A stretch of 64,000 nt of DNA, taken from the NCBI GenBank assembly GCA_946187775.1, contig CAMHSI010000003.1:1-64000 (forward strand), given 5' to 3'. The notes under the pieces were generated by a model. The model saw nothing but the letters and a program-made list of their open reading frames with translations. It ran no database searches and had not been told where the DNA came from. The stretch comes from an uncultured Clostridia bacterium. GTDB lineage: Bacteria > Bacillota > Clostridia > Christensenellales > Aristaeellaceae. The translations under genes were made by a program, and so were the position numbers. Shown one piece after another: positions 17,827 to 28,556 of the stretch; the stretch's first letter is position 1; each line of letters opens with the position of its first letter.

Positions 17827-19184
17827 TGAAGAAAGAGCCATTGCTGCAGCTCCGGCCGGGAGCGTTCCCGGAGGGAAAATGCGCCGCCGGTTTTTCCGGG
17901 GGAGCGGACAGCACCGCGCTGATGGTGCTCCTGGCGGCCGAGAAGGAAGCGGGGAGGACCGAAATCCTGGCGGTGCACGTGAACCACGGGCTTCGGGGAA
18001 GGGAATCGGACGAGGACGAGGAATTCTGCCGGAACTTCTGCAGGAAGCTGGGAATCCCCCTGCGCACGGCGCGGGCGGACCTGGGCGGCAGGACGGACGA
18101 GAACGCCTGCCGGGAAGCGCGGTTCCGCTGCTTCCGGGAAATCATGGAGGAGACGGGAATCCGGAACCTGGTGCTGGCCCACAACCGGGACGATGTAGCG
18201 GAGACTTTCCTGATGCGCCTGATGCGGGGAGCCGGAACAGAAGGCCTCGGATGCATGGGGGAAAGGGATTTCCGGGAAGGATTCACCATCTGGCGGCCGC
18301 TGACCGGCACAGGCCGGGAGGAAATCCGCGCGGCGCTGCGGGAGGCGGGCATTCCCTGGCGGGAGGACTCCTCCAACGAGAGCGGCGCATACCTGCGGAA
18401 CAGGATCCGGAAGGAGCTGCTTCCGCTGATGGAGAAAATGGCCGGCGGGGTTACGGAAAGGATTGCCCGGACCGCCGCCGTGATTGCCGGGGACAACCGG
18501 GCGCTCCAGGGAGAAGCGGAAAGCTTCCTCCGGGAGCACAGCCGGGACGGATGGCTGGACACGGAAGCGCTGGCGGCCCTGCCGGAGGCGCTGGGGGACA
18601 GGATCCTGAGGACCTGGTGGAAGAGATACGCCCCGGAGCGGAAGGATCACGCCCTGGACGCGCGGCAGACGGAGGAGCTGAGCCGGCTGGCGAAAGCCGG
18701 GCGGGGAAAGATCAGCCTTCCGGGAGACCTGACCGCCGAAAAAGGACGAAACGGCATCTACCTGACCGGGATCCGGAAAAAGAATATGGAGGAGATTCCA
18801 TACACCGCCCCTGAAACGCGGTTCGGGGAGATTACCCTGAGGACACTGCCCCCTGCCGGGAATCCGGGAAACGGAACGACGGCGCAGGAGGTGCCGGCGG
18901 GATTCGCGGAAGGCTGCACGGTACGCACCCGCAGGCCGGGGGACAGGATCCGGCCCTTCGGCATGGAGGGAAGCAGGAAACTGCAGGACTATTTTACGGA
19001 CCGGGGCGTGGACGCCCCGTGGCGGGACGAGATTCCCCTGCTGTGCCGGGGAAACGAGGTTCTCCTGGCCGCGGGCATCGGCGCCGGAGCCGTACCCCCC
19101 TGGCGGGAGGACGCCGGGAACATCCGGCTGGAATGGCAGGGAGAACTCCCCTGGAAGAACAGTAAAGGAAAGGAAAAAGACTGA
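17826..19184 (+). CDS. tilS: tRNA(Ile)-lysidine synthetase
   Basis: GFSGGADSTAL PP-loop, VNHGLRGRESDEDE, LAHNRDDVAETFLMRLMRGAG; TAATG overlap with the preceding stop. Confidence 0.95.
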   Translation: MKKEPLLQLRPGAFPEGKCAAGFSGGADSTALMVLLAAEKEAGRTEILAVHVNHGLRGRESDEDEEFCRNFCRKLGIPLRTARADLGGRTDENACREARFRCFREIMEETGIRNLVLAHNRDDVAETFLMRLMRGAGTEGLGCMGERDFREGFTIWRPLTGTGREEIRAALREAGIPWREDSSNESGAYLRNRIRKELLPLMEKMAGGVTERIARTAAVIAGDNRALQGEAESFLREHSRDGWLDTEALAALPEALGDRILRTWWKRYAPERKDHALDARQTEELSRLAKAGRGKISLPGDLTAEKGRNGIYLTGIRKKNMEEIPYTAPETRFGEITLRTLPPAGNPGNGTTAQEVPAGFAEGCTVRTRRPGDRIRPFGMEGSRKLQDYFTDRGVDAPWRDEIPLLCRGNEVLLAAGIGAGAVPPWREDAGNIRLEWQGELPWKNSKGKEKD

Positions 19185-19744
19185 TGGATCGGAACGCTGG
19201 ATTATACAGGGACCTGGACCGGATTCTGCTGACGAAGGAAGAAATTGCGGAGAAGGTTCGGGAGCTCGGGAAGCAGATTACCCGGGACTATGAAGGGAAA
19301 ACGCCGGTGCTTGTATGCATCCTGAAGGGGGCTTCCGTGTTTTTCGCGGACCTGATCCGGGAAATTGAACTGCCGATGACCCTTGATTTCATGGCGATTT
19401 CCAGCTACGGAAGCGCCACGAAAACCAGCGGCGTCGTCCGGATCCTGAAGGACCTGGACAACGACATCCTGGGGAAGGACGTCATTGTTGTGGAAGACAT
19501 CGTGGACTCGGGAGTCACGCTGAATTACCTGAAGCAGATCCTGTTCCAGCGCGGGGCCAGCAGCCTCCGGATCGCGACGCTGCTGGACAAGCCGGCCAGG
19601 AGGAAGGTCAAGGACCTGAAGGTGGACTACATGTGCTTCGACATTCCGGACGCCTTTGTGGTGGGGTACGGACTGGACTATGACCAGAAGTACCGGAACC
19701 TGCCGGATATCGGGGTGCTGAGCCCGCGGATCTACGAGAAATAA
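19184..19744 (+). CDS. hpt: Hypoxanthine phosphoribosyltransferase
   Basis: VCILKGASVFFADLIREI, VIVVEDIVDSGVTL, FVVGYGLDYDQKYRNLPDIGVL. Confidence 0.96.
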   Translation: MDRNAGLYRDLDRILLTKEEIAEKVRELGKQITRDYEGKTPVLVCILKGASVFFADLIREIELPMTLDFMAISSYGSATKTSGVVRILKDLDNDILGKDVIVVEDIVDSGVTLNYLKQILFQRGASSLRIATLLDKPARRKVKDLKVDYMCFDIPDAFVVGYGLDYDQKYRNLPDIGVLSPRIYEK

Positions 19745-19807
19745 GAAGGCTCCGGGTCCGAAGGGACAGACGGAGCGAAAGATTATAAAAAACAGGAGGA
19801 TACAAGG

Positions 19808-21853
19808 TTGAAACAGAAACCGTCGAGGGGAATACTCGGATATTTCATCCTGATCGGTACCCTGCTCATCATCGCCATTCTGCTGAACGGCGGGCTGAAC
19901 CGCACCGTGAGCAAGCGGATCGAGTACCCGGACCTGCTGAAGGCAGTGGACAAGGGAGAAGTAGGCCGGGTGGCCATCCGCGGAACGTCCCTGGTGGGTG
20001 TGTTTGACGGAAAGAACCGGCAGACCCAGACCGCCGACGTGGATTTTCCGGAAAGAAGCTATGACTTTGAGACCACCATCGGGGAAGACTTTATCCAGAC
20101 CGTGCGGCAGATGAAGGCCACCAAGGAAGGAAAAGAGCTGGACGACGTTTCCGTGAAAGACCTGGACTTCAGCATCCAGTACAGGGCGCCCATCACGATT
20201 CCGTGGTGGTATGAATTCATCCCTTACCTGATCATGCTGGGGATCATGGCCGTTGTATGGTACGTGATGATGCGGGCCCAGGGCGGCGGCAACGGACGGG
20301 TGATGTCCTTCGGCCGCAGCCGGGCGAGAATGCAGGATCCTTCCAAGAACCAGGTAACCTTCGCGGACGTTGCGGGGGCGGACGAGGAAAAGGAAGAGCT
20401 CCAGGAAATGGTGGATTTCCTGAAGAACCCGAAGAACTATACCGAGGTCGGCGCCCGGATCCCCAAGGGCGTCCTGCTGGTGGGCCCTCCCGGAACGGGA
20501 AAAACCCTGCTGGCCAAGGCGGTTGCCGGGGAAGCGGGCGTACCCTTCTTCTCCATCAGCGGCAGCGACTTTGTGGAAATGTTCGTGGGCGTGGGCGCCA
20601 GCCGTGTGCGGGACCTGTTTGAACAGGCGAAGAAGGTGGCTCCCGCCATCGTATTCATCGATGAAATCGACGCGGTGGGCCGTCACCGGGGCGCGGGCCT
20701 CGGCGGCGGACACGACGAGCGGGAACAGACCCTGAACCAGCTGCTGGTTGAAATGGACGGTTTCGCTGTAAACGAGGGGATCATTGTGATGGCCGCCACC
20801 AACCGGCGGGACATCCTGGATCCGGCGCTGATGCGCCCGGGCCGGTTTGACCGGCAGGTGACGGTGAACTATCCGGACCAGGAAGGCCGCGTTGCCATCC
20901 TGAAGGTGCACAGCCGGGGGAAGACCCTGGCGGAGGACGTGGACCTCAACAATATCGCGAAGCGGATGCCCTACGCCACGGGCGCGGATCTGGAGAACGT
21001 GATGAACGAAGCGGCCATCCTGGCGGCGCGGGCGCGGAAAAAGAAGATCGACCAGCAGCTGCTGATCGACGCCATTGCCCGGGTTCAGATGGGTCCGGAA
21101 AAGAAGAGCCACAAGGTCAACGAACAGGACAGGCGCATGGTGGCCTACCACGAAGGCGGCCACGCCATCGTCGGCCACCTGCTGAAGGGCTGCGACGAGG
21201 TGCACCTGATTACCATCGTGCCCCGGGGACAGGCTGCAGGCCACACCCTGGCATTGCCTGCGGAGGAGCATGACAACATCAGCAGGAGCCAGCTGATTGA
21301 CCAGATTACGATGATGCTGGGCGGACACGCGGCAGAGGAGGTTGCCCTGGGCGAGATCTACACCGGGTCCTCCAGCGACCTGAAGCGGGCCACGGAGATC
21401 TGCCGGAAGATGGTTACCCAGTTCGGCATGAGCGACAACATCGGAACGATTTACCTGGGCAGCGACCAGGAAGTGTTTGTCGGCATGGAATTCGGCCAGA
21501 GCCGGGAATACAGCGAGGAGATTGCCGCGAAGATCGACCGGGAGGTTGCTTCCATCCTGGCCCGGTGCTACGAGCAGGCGAAGGCCATTCTCCGGGAGAA
21601 GAAGGACCGGCTGGACGCCCTGGTGGACGCCCTGCTGGAGCATGAGACGCTGAACCGGGCGGAATTCCTCTCCGTGATGGAAACCGGCGCCGTTGAAGAA
21701 GGCCTTGGGGACGACAAGCCCAGGACCGCGGCCCAGGTGCTTGAGGAAGTGAAGGACGTCCTTGCGGCGGAGGAAGCCGAGCGGGCGGCAAAGAAGAGAG
21801 AAGAAGAGGAAAACGGAGAAAAGGGTCCGGACGACCAAGAGCTCCTGAACTGA
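19808..21853 (+). CDS. ftsH: ATP-dependent zinc metalloprotease FtsH
   Basis: [23 protein letters not shown] Walker [14 protein letters not shown] zinc site. Confidence 0.97.
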   Translation: MKQKPSRGILGYFILIGTLLIIAILLNGGLNRTVSKRIEYPDLLKAVDKGEVGRVAIRGTSLVGVFDGKNRQTQTADVDFPERSYDFETTIGEDFIQTVRQMKATKEGKELDDVSVKDLDFSIQYRAPITIPWWYEFIPYLIMLGIMAVVWYVMMRAQGGGNGRVMSFGRSRARMQDPSKNQVTFADVAGADEEKEELQEMVDFLKNPKNYTEVGARIPKGVLLVGPPGTGKTLLAKAVAGEAGVPFFSISGSDFVEMFVGVGASRVRDLFEQAKKVAPAIVFIDEIDAVGRHRGAGLGGGHDEREQTLNQLLVEMDGFAVNEGIIVMAATNRRDILDPALMRPGRFDRQVTVNYPDQEGRVAILKVHSRGKTLAEDVDLNNIAKRMPYATGADLENVMNEAAILAARARKKKIDQQLLIDAIARVQMGPEKKSHKVNEQDRRMVAYHEGGHAIVGHLLKGCDEVHLITIVPRGQAAGHTLALPAEEHDNISRSQLIDQITMMLGGHAAEEVALGEIYTGSSSDLKRATEICRKMVTQFGMSDNIGTIYLGSDQEVFVGMEFGQSREYSEEIAAKIDREVASILARCYEQAKAILREKKDRLDALVDALLEHETLNRAEFLSVMETGAVEEGLGDDKPRTAAQVLEEVKDVLAAEEAERAAKKREEEENGEKGPDDQELLN

Positions 21854-21948
21854 AACAACCATGAGAAAAACAACGAAAGGCGGGATGAACCACGGATCAG
21901 CAGCATAGAAACCGGCGTTCCTCCCGCCAGGCCTCCCCGCCGGAGCGG

Positions 21949-23601
21949 GTGACAAACGCGGCGGAACAGATGCGGAATACCGGCGCCTACGGGCCCTACC
22001 GGGGATTTGTGCCGCAGCAGACGGGAACCCAGCGGCCGGTGCAGCAGCCGGGGCGGGGAAATTACCCGAATATGCCGGGGACACAGGGCATGGCACCGCC
22101 CCCCTACGGCTACGGAAATGGCGTGCAGGGAGCGGCGGTTCCCGCCTCTCCCGCAGTGCCGGAGAAGAAAGGCAACCGAAAGGCGCTGATTGCAGCGGTT
22201 GTGACGGTGGTGGTGCTGGCGCTGATCGGAGGCGCGGTGTGGGCCGGGATCCACGTATCCCGGGACATGACGGAAAAGAAGAAGATCAGCGACAAGGTGA
22301 CCCCCTACGACAACGTTTACTGTCCCGGAATTTATGTGGACGGCATCGCCCTGGAGGGAATGACGCCGGAGCAGGCAATCAATTCCGTGATGAGCCAGAT
22401 CAACCAGCGCCACGACGCCTGGAAGGTTCAGCTGGTTTACGAGGGCAAGGTTGCGGCCAACATTGACACGAACCTGCTGAACATGAACACGGACCAGAAC
22501 GAGCTGCACGAAATCCTGAACGAAGCATGGAGGCTGGGGCACACCGGAACCCAGGCGGAGCGGTATGAACAGATGGAACAGCTGGAGAAGCAGCCCTTCT
22601 CCGCATACACCGCAAGGCCGGACGGGGACACGCAGCAGATTGACAGCCTGCTGGCGGAGCTGAAAAGACAGATCGACGTTCCGGCCCAGGATGCCCAGGT
22701 GCTTGCCTTTGACACCACCCGGGCGTACCCCTTCGTCTTCCAGCAGGAGGTTCCGGGACGGGTGCTGAATACGGAACCGCTGAAGGAACAGCTGTACCAG
22801 ATGGTGAGCACCATGACGAGCGGGACGGTGGAGCTGGTTCCGGAGGAGATCCAGCCGCAGCAGACGGTGGCCGCGCTGGAGAAGCACTACGCGCTGCGGG
22901 CTTCCGCCACAACGCCCATTGACAAGCACTCCACGGAGGACCGGAACAACAACATCCGGAGATGCTTCCAGCTGATTTCCGGGACGGTGCTCCAGCCCGG
23001 GAAGACGTTCAGCTTCAACAAGACGGTAGGCGAGAGAACGATCGCCAACGGATTTTTCCCCGCCATTGAGTACATCAACGACGAGCATGTTGAGGGAATC
23101 GGCGGCGGGGCCTGCCAGGCCAGCACGACGGTTTACCAGGCGGCGGTATGCGCGGGGATGCAGATTGTAAGCCGCAGGCCGCACTCGGATTCCGTATCCT
23201 ACGCGGAATACGGGAAGGACGCCACGGTGTATATGGGCGGAAAACAGATCGACATGGTGTTCAAGAACACCACGGAGGAGCCGATTTACATCACGGCGGA
23301 GGTGCTGAACGACCCCAGCAACAAAAACCGGCTGATGGCCAAGGTCAGCATTTACGGCGCGGACACGGGAAACGAGAAGTACACGCTGGAAACGGAGACG
23401 GTTGAGGTGCTGCCCTCCATCATGGAACCGGTATACGTGAGCGAGAAGGAAAGCGCCGCCAACGCCAAGGACGGATGCATCGTCAACAGCTACCGGGTTA
23501 CCTACACGGACGGCGTGATGACGAACCGGGAGCTCCTGTTCAAGGATACCTACAACCCGAAGCCCGCGAAGATCTACGATCCCCTGCTGGCCGAACAGTA
23601 A
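21949..23601 (+). CDS. VanW family protein with low-complexity N-terminus and one TM helix
   Basis: C-terminal FSFNKTVGERT...EGIGGGACQASTTVYQAAVCAGM...RRPHSDSVSY VanW signature; GTG start predicted (ATG at 21970 possible). Confidence 0.88.
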   Translation: MTNAAEQMRNTGAYGPYRGFVPQQTGTQRPVQQPGRGNYPNMPGTQGMAPPPYGYGNGVQGAAVPASPAVPEKKGNRKALIAAVVTVVVLALIGGAVWAGIHVSRDMTEKKKISDKVTPYDNVYCPGIYVDGIALEGMTPEQAINSVMSQINQRHDAWKVQLVYEGKVAANIDTNLLNMNTDQNELHEILNEAWRLGHTGTQAERYEQMEQLEKQPFSAYTARPDGDTQQIDSLLAELKRQIDVPAQDAQVLAFDTTRAYPFVFQQEVPGRVLNTEPLKEQLYQMVSTMTSGTVELVPEEIQPQQTVAALEKHYALRASATTPIDKHSTEDRNNNIRRCFQLISGTVLQPGKTFSFNKTVGERTIANGFFPAIEYINDEHVEGIGGGACQASTTVYQAAVCAGMQIVSRRPHSDSVSYAEYGKDATVYMGGKQIDMVFKNTTEEPIYITAEVLNDPSNKNRLMAKVSIYGADTGNEKYTLETETVEVLPSIMEPVYVSEKESAANAKDGCIVNSYRVTYTDGVMTNRELLFKDTYNPKPAKIYDPLLAEQ

Positions 23602-23623
23602 CGCGGAAAAACGAAGGAACACA

Positions 23624-23661
23624 AAAAAGGTGCTGAAGCGAGAAACGCTTCAGCACCTTTT
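23624..23661. terminator. Bidirectional terminator between vanW-like gene and fba
   Basis: AAAAGGTGCTGAAGCG-agaaa-CGCTTCAGCACCTTTT. Confidence 0.9.
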
Positions 23662-23679
23662 GAATGAACCGGAAAACGA

Positions 23680-24618
23680 TCAGGCCTTTCCATCGCAGCC
23701 CAGAACGTCAACGATCTTATGCGCGACCATATCGTGCACAGCCTGACGGGCGGGCTTGAGGTACTGCCGGGGATCGAAATGATCCGGATGCTCCGCGAAG
23801 TACTTGCGGATGACAGCGGTCATGGCCAGACGGATATCGGAGTCGATATTGATCTTGCAGACAGCGCTGCGGGCGGCCTGACGGAGCTGATCTTCCGGAA
23901 CGCCGATGGCACCGGGCATATTTCCGCCGTACTGGTTGATGATGTTCACGAATTCCTGCGGCACGGAGGAAGAACCGTGGAGCACGATGGGGAAGCCGGG
24001 CAGCTGCTTGGAGCACTCTTCCAGAACGTCAAACCGGAGCTGCGGCTTGGTGCCGGGCTTGAACTTGTAAGCGCCGTGGCTGGTTCCGATGGCGATGGCC
24101 AGGGAGTCGCAGCCGGTGCGGGTAGCGAAGTCGACGACTTCTTCCGGATGGGTGTACATGGCCTTGTCGGCTTCGACGGAAACTTCGTCTTCAACGCCGG
24201 CGAGGGTGCCGAGCTCCGCTTCGACCACGACGCCGTGATCATGGGCGTACTCAACGACCTGACGGGTCAGGGCGATGTTCTCTTCGTAGGGCTTGGAGGA
24301 AGCATCGATCATAACGGAGGTGAAACCGCCGTCAATGCAGCTCTTGCAGAGTTCGAAGCTGTCGCCGTGATCCAGATGCAGGGCGATCGGGATTTCGGGA
24401 TTCAGCTCAACAGCAGCCTCCACCAGCTTGACCAGGTAGGTGTGGTTGGCATAGGCGCGGGCACCCTTGGACACCTGGAGGATGACGGGAGCTTTCAGCT
24501 CGCCGGCAGCATCGGTGATTCCCTGGATGATTTCCATGTTGTTGACGTTGAACGCGCCGATGGCGTATCCACCGTCATAGGCTTTTTTAAACATTTCAGT
24601 TGTAGTAACAAGTGGCAT
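23680..24618 (-). CDS. fba: Class II fructose-bisphosphate aldolase
   Basis: MPLVTTTEMFKKAYDGGYAIGAFNVNNME; LHLDHGDSFELCKSCIDGGFTSVMID; ELGTLAGVEDEV. Confidence 0.96.
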   Translation of the reverse strand: MPLVTTTEMFKKAYDGGYAIGAFNVNNMEIIQGITDAAGELKAPVILQVSKGARAYANHTYLVKLVEAAVELNPEIPIALHLDHGDSFELCKSCIDGGFTSVMIDASSKPYEENIALTRQVVEYAHDHGVVVEAELGTLAGVEDEVSVEADKAMYTHPEEVVDFATRTGCDSLAIAIGTSHGAYKFKPGTKPQLRFDVLEECSKQLPGFPIVLHGSSSVPQEFVNIINQYGGNMPGAIGVPEDQLRQAARSAVCKINIDSDIRLAMTAVIRKYFAEHPDHFDPRQYLKPARQAVHDMVAHKIVDVLGCDGKA

Positions 24619-24763
24619 GGGAAAGACCTCCTTTTTACAAAGTACAAACATTATAGCACAGGTAAAAATGAAATAAAAGCTTTATCGGGGAAAGTTGGAC
24701 AGAAATCAGGGCGGGGCCGGAGCGCCTGCGGGAAAGGAAAACGGAAGGAAGACAGGGAAGCAG

Positions 24764-24792
24764 TTGCGCGGAGAAGGGGAAAAGAGTAGAAT
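24764..24792 (+). promoter_or_regulatory. Putative sigma-A promoter TTGCGC-N17-TAGAAT
   Basis: Read directly; upstream of the NfnA-like gene. Confidence 0.5.
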
Positions 24793-24825
24793 AAATCCAT
24801 TCTGAAAATGCGGGAGGGAACAGCA

Positions 24826-25668
24826 TTGTACCCTATTGTCAGGAAGCAGGAACTGAATGAAACCACCACCCTGATGACGGTGGAGGCGCCGATGGTGGCC
24901 AGGAAGGCCAAACCGGGGCAGTTTATTATTTTCAGGATTGACGAGGAAGGGGAGCGCGTGCCGCTGACCATTGCCGGATACGACCGGGAAAAGGGAACGG
25001 TTACGATTATCTTCCAGCGGGTGGGCTATACCACGGAGAAGCTGAACTCGCTGGAGGAGGGAGACGCGCTGCTGGATTTCGTCGGGCCGCTGGGTGAGCC
25101 CAGCGCCACGGAAGGGATCCGCCGGGCAGCCGTGATCGGCGGCGGACTGGGCGTGGCCATTGCCTATCCCCAGGCGAAGGCGCTGCACGAAGCCGGCGCG
25201 GAGGTGGACCTGATCGTCGGCTTCCGGAACGAGCATTTGATTATCCTGAAGGACGAGCTGGAGGCCGCGTGCTCCAACCTGATCATCATGACGGACGACG
25301 GGAGCAACGGAAACAAGGGATTCGTGACCCAGGCCCTGGAGAAGCAGATCCAGGCCGGCAGGGAATACGACACCGTGATCGCCATCGGGCCGCTGCCCAT
25401 GATGAAGGCAGTCAGCGAAATGACCCGGCCGCTGGGGATCAAAACCATTGTGAGCATGAATCCCATCATGATCGACGGAACGGGAATGTGCGGCGGATGC
25501 CGGCTGACGGTCGGCGGGGAAACCAAGTTTGCCTGCGTGGACGGACCCGATTTCGACGGACACCTGGTGGACTTTGACGAGGCCATGGCCCGGGGAAGGA
25601 TGTTCCGCCCGGAGGAAGCGCAGGCCCGTGAAAAACACATCTGCAGACTGACAGGGGAGGCAAGATAA
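24826..25668 (+). CDS. Sulfide/dihydroorotate dehydrogenase-like FAD/NAD-binding subunit (NfnA-like)
   Basis: FNR-like fold; Cys cluster MCGGCRLTVGGETKFACVDGPDFDGH; TTG start with GGGAGGG RBS preferred over ATG 24808. Confidence 0.9.
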   Translation: MYPIVRKQELNETTTLMTVEAPMVARKAKPGQFIIFRIDEEGERVPLTIAGYDREKGTVTIIFQRVGYTTEKLNSLEEGDALLDFVGPLGEPSATEGIRRAAVIGGGLGVAIAYPQAKALHEAGAEVDLIVGFRNEHLIILKDELEAACSNLIIMTDDGSNGNKGFVTQALEKQIQAGREYDTVIAIGPLPMMKAVSEMTRPLGIKTIVSMNPIMIDGTGMCGGCRLTVGGETKFACVDGPDFDGHLVDFDEAMARGRMFRPEEAQAREKHICRLTGEAR

Positions 25669-25670
25669 AC

Positions 25671-27053
25671 ATGCCGAATATGTCTTTGAAAAAGAATCCC
25701 ATGCCGGAGCAGGATCCGGCGGTGCGGGCAGGCAATTTCAAGGAAGTCGCCCTGGGCTACACCCGGGAAATCGCCATGGAGGAGGCGGATCGCTGCCTCC
25801 GTTGCAAGAACAGCCCCTGCGTCAGCGGATGCCCGGTGAACGTTCCGATTCCGGACTTTATCGCGAAGATCCGGGAGGGGGACATTACCGGCGCCTATGC
25901 GGTGATCCGCAGCCAGAACGCGCTTCCGGCCATCTGCGGCCGGGTGTGCCCGCAGGAAAGCCAGTGCGAAAGCAAGTGCGTGCGCGGGATCAAGGGCGAG
26001 CCGGTGGGAATCGGCCGGCTGGAACGTTTTGCCGCGGACACGGCCATGGCGGAAGGCACGGCGAAGGCGGAAACAAAGCCGAAGAACGGAAAGAAGGCTG
26101 CAGTGATCGGCAGCGGCCCCGCGGGACTTACCTGCGCGGGAGAGCTGGCGAAGGCCGGATGGGACGTTACCATCTTCGAAGCGCTGCACACTGCGGGAGG
26201 CGTACTGATGTACGGCATTCCCGAGTTCCGGCTGCCCAAGGCGCTGGTTGCCCGGGAGATTGAATCCCTGAAGGAGATCGGCGTGCGGATTATCACCAAC
26301 GCGGTAGCCGGAAAGGCATTCACGGTGAACGAGCTGCTGGAGGAAGGATACGACGCGATCTTCATCGGAAGCGGCGCCGGACTTCCGAACTTCCAGAAAA
26401 TCCCGGGAGAGAACCTCTGCGGCGTATATTCCGCCAACGAGTTCCTGACCCGGCTGAACCTGATGAAGGCTTACACCTTCCCGGAGCATGACACCCCGGT
26501 GAAGATCGGAAAGCGGGTGGCGGTGATCGGCGGCGGGAACGTAGCCATGGACGCCGCGCGCTGTGCCAAGCGGCTGGGAGCCGAGGTGACCATCGTTTAC
26601 CGGCGGAGCGAGAAGGAGATGCCCGCCCGGGCGGAGGAAGTCCACCACGCGAAGGAAGAGGGAATCGCCTTTAAGATGCTGACGGCTCCCACCTCCATCG
26701 AAGGAGACGGGAACGGCTTCGTCGCGGGGATGAAGTGCATTGAGATGCAGCTGGGCGAGCCGGACGAAAGAGGCCGGAGAAGGCCGGTGCCGGTCCCCGG
26801 AAGCGAATTTGAGATGCCGGTGGAAACCGTGATCGTGGCCATCGGGAACAGCCCGAACCCGCTGATCAAAAAAACGACCCCGGACCTGCCCACGGAGAAG
26901 TGGGGCGGCATCAAGACCGACGAGACGGGCAGGACGGGAATGAAGAACGTATACGCCGGAGGAGACGCCGTTACGGGAGCCGCCACCGTGATCCTGGCCA
27001 TGGGGGCCGGGAAGAAGGCGGCCGCGGCGATCCTGGAGGATCATCCGGACTGA
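25671..27053 (+). CDS. gltA: NADPH-dependent glutamate synthase small-subunit-like / NfnB
   Basis: CLRCKNSPCVSGCPVNVPIPDF and CGRVCPQESQCESKCVRG Fe-S motifs; GSGPAGLTCAGELAKAGW; GGGNVAMDAAR. Confidence 0.93.
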   Translation: MPNMSLKKNPMPEQDPAVRAGNFKEVALGYTREIAMEEADRCLRCKNSPCVSGCPVNVPIPDFIAKIREGDITGAYAVIRSQNALPAICGRVCPQESQCESKCVRGIKGEPVGIGRLERFAADTAMAEGTAKAETKPKNGKKAAVIGSGPAGLTCAGELAKAGWDVTIFEALHTAGGVLMYGIPEFRLPKALVAREIESLKEIGVRIITNAVAGKAFTVNELLEEGYDAIFIGSGAGLPNFQKIPGENLCGVYSANEFLTRLNLMKAYTFPEHDTPVKIGKRVAVIGGGNVAMDAARCAKRLGAEVTIVYRRSEKEMPARAEEVHHAKEEGIAFKMLTAPTSIEGDGNGFVAGMKCIEMQLGEPDERGRRRPVPVPGSEFEMPVETVIVAIGNSPNPLIKKTTPDLPTEKWGGIKTDETGRTGMKNVYAGGDAVTGAATVILAMGAGKKAAAAILEDHPD

Positions 27054-27074
27054 CCTGGGAGGAGAAAGGGACCC

Positions 27075-28556
27075 ATGACATTCGCCTTTGATGAACAGTT
27101 TGCCATGTTTGACATCACGCCGGTGGAAAACCAGTTTATCCTGGAATACCTTCCGGGCGCGAAGGGCGACTATGTCAAGGTATACCTGTACGGACTGCTG
27201 TGCTGCTACCACCCCAAGAAGGAGATGGACGCGGGCAGCATGAGCCGGGAGCTGGGCATGACGGAGGAGGAAATCCTGACGGCCTTCCGATACTGGGAGC
27301 GCAGGGGGATCGTACGCAGGATCCAGGATCATCCGCCGGCCTGGCAGTATGTCAACATCAAACAGAAAACCTTCGCGGGGGACGAGCCGGTAGATACGGA
27401 ATACGTGCAGTTCTGCAGGGAGCTTGAAAGCTGCTTCGACGGCATCCGGGATTTCCACGGATCGGAAATCGCGGCGTGCTACGAGTGGAAGGAGGACCTG
27501 CATCTTTCCCAGGAAGTGATCCTGATGCTCCTGAAATACATGGTTCGGACCCGGGGAAAGCATTTCCGGATCAAGGACGCAGAGAAAACGGCCATGATGC
27601 TTTCGGACGAAAAGGCCTTCACCGCGGAGGAAGCGGAGCAGGTGCTGGAGAGGGACGAGGCCATGAACGCCGGATTCCGGAAGGTGCTCCGAAAGATGGG
27701 CAAGAGGTACAATCCCTCGGACGCGAACCTGATGCTGTACCGCAAATGGGTGCAGGAATGGCATTTCACCCAGGAGGCCATCGAGGACGCCTGCGACAGG
27801 ACGGGAACCAGCGATCCGAGCCTGGCGCTGGTGGACTCCATCCTGGAGCAGGCCTACCGGAGCCGGGGAGAAACAGACCGGCCCCTGGGGAAGGCGGAGC
27901 TGGACGCCTACGAACAGGAAAGGAAGAACCTGAAGCAGGTGCTTTCCGAGGCGGGCCAGTACGGCCCGGTGACAGCGGCCCAGCGGAAGCTGTACAAACA
28001 GATGACGGAAATGTATCCCCAGGAGATCATCCTGATTGCCGCCCGGGAGTGCGGGACAAAGCGCCACTCCTTCGACTCGGTGCTCCGGCTGCTGGAAAGC
28101 TGGAAGGAGCGGGGATTCAGGCGGGAGGAGGACATCCGGGAGCATATTGAGGCGTTCCACGAAAAGGAGGAATACCTGCGTTCGCTCCGGAGGAAATGGA
28201 CCTCCCGGGACGCGGAAACAGGCCAGAAGACGCTGCAGATGCTGGACAAATGGGAAAGCGAGCTCGGCTTCAGCCGGGAGATGATCACCATGGCGGCGGA
28301 GCTTGCCTTCGAGTCCAAAAAGCCGGTGAGCTATATGGACAAAATCCTTACCGGATGGGCGGAAAAGGGCATCCGGACCCCGGAGGAGGCCGGAAAGGAA
28401 ATCCGGGAGCGAAGGAGAAAAACCGCAGAGACGCAGGGCAGGAGCGGCGGAAAAGGCGTGACGGCCCAGCAGTATGAACAGCGGGATTATTCGGGAGAGC
28501 AGGAAGAAGCCATGCAGCGGATGCTTTCCATGAACGGAGGGGACGGGCATGCGTGA
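27075..28556 (+). CDS. DnaD-domain replication protein
   Basis: Winged-helix-like N-terminus; repeated YRKWVQEWHFTQEAIEDACDRT / ILTGWAEKGIRTPEEA DnaB_2-type motifs. Confidence 0.85.
   Translation: MTFAFDEQFAMFDITPVENQFILEYLPGAKGDYVKVYLYGLLCCYHPKKEMDAGSMSRELGMTEEEILTAFRYWERRGIVRRIQDHPPAWQYVNIKQKTFAGDEPVDTEYVQFCRELESCFDGIRDFHGSEIAACYEWKEDLHLSQEVILMLLKYMVRTRGKHFRIKDAEKTAMMLSDEKAFTAEEAEQVLERDEAMNAGFRKVLRKMGKRYNPSDANLMLYRKWVQEWHFTQEAIEDACDRTGTSDPSLALVDSILEQAYRSRGETDRPLGKAELDAYEQERKNLKQVLSEAGQYGPVTAAQRKLYKQMTEMYPQEIILIAARECGTKRHSFDSVLRLLESWKERGFRREEDIREHIEAFHEKEEYLRSLRRKWTSRDAETGQKTLQMLDKWESELGFSREMITMAAELAFESKKPVSYMDKILTGWAEKGIRTPEEAGKEIRERRRKTAETQGRSGGKGVTAQQYEQRDYSGEQEEAMQRMLSMNGGDGHA

Noticed and set aside
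19202-22096. 964-aa minus-strand ORF
   Set aside because: Antisense to hpt/ftsH; no recognisable domain
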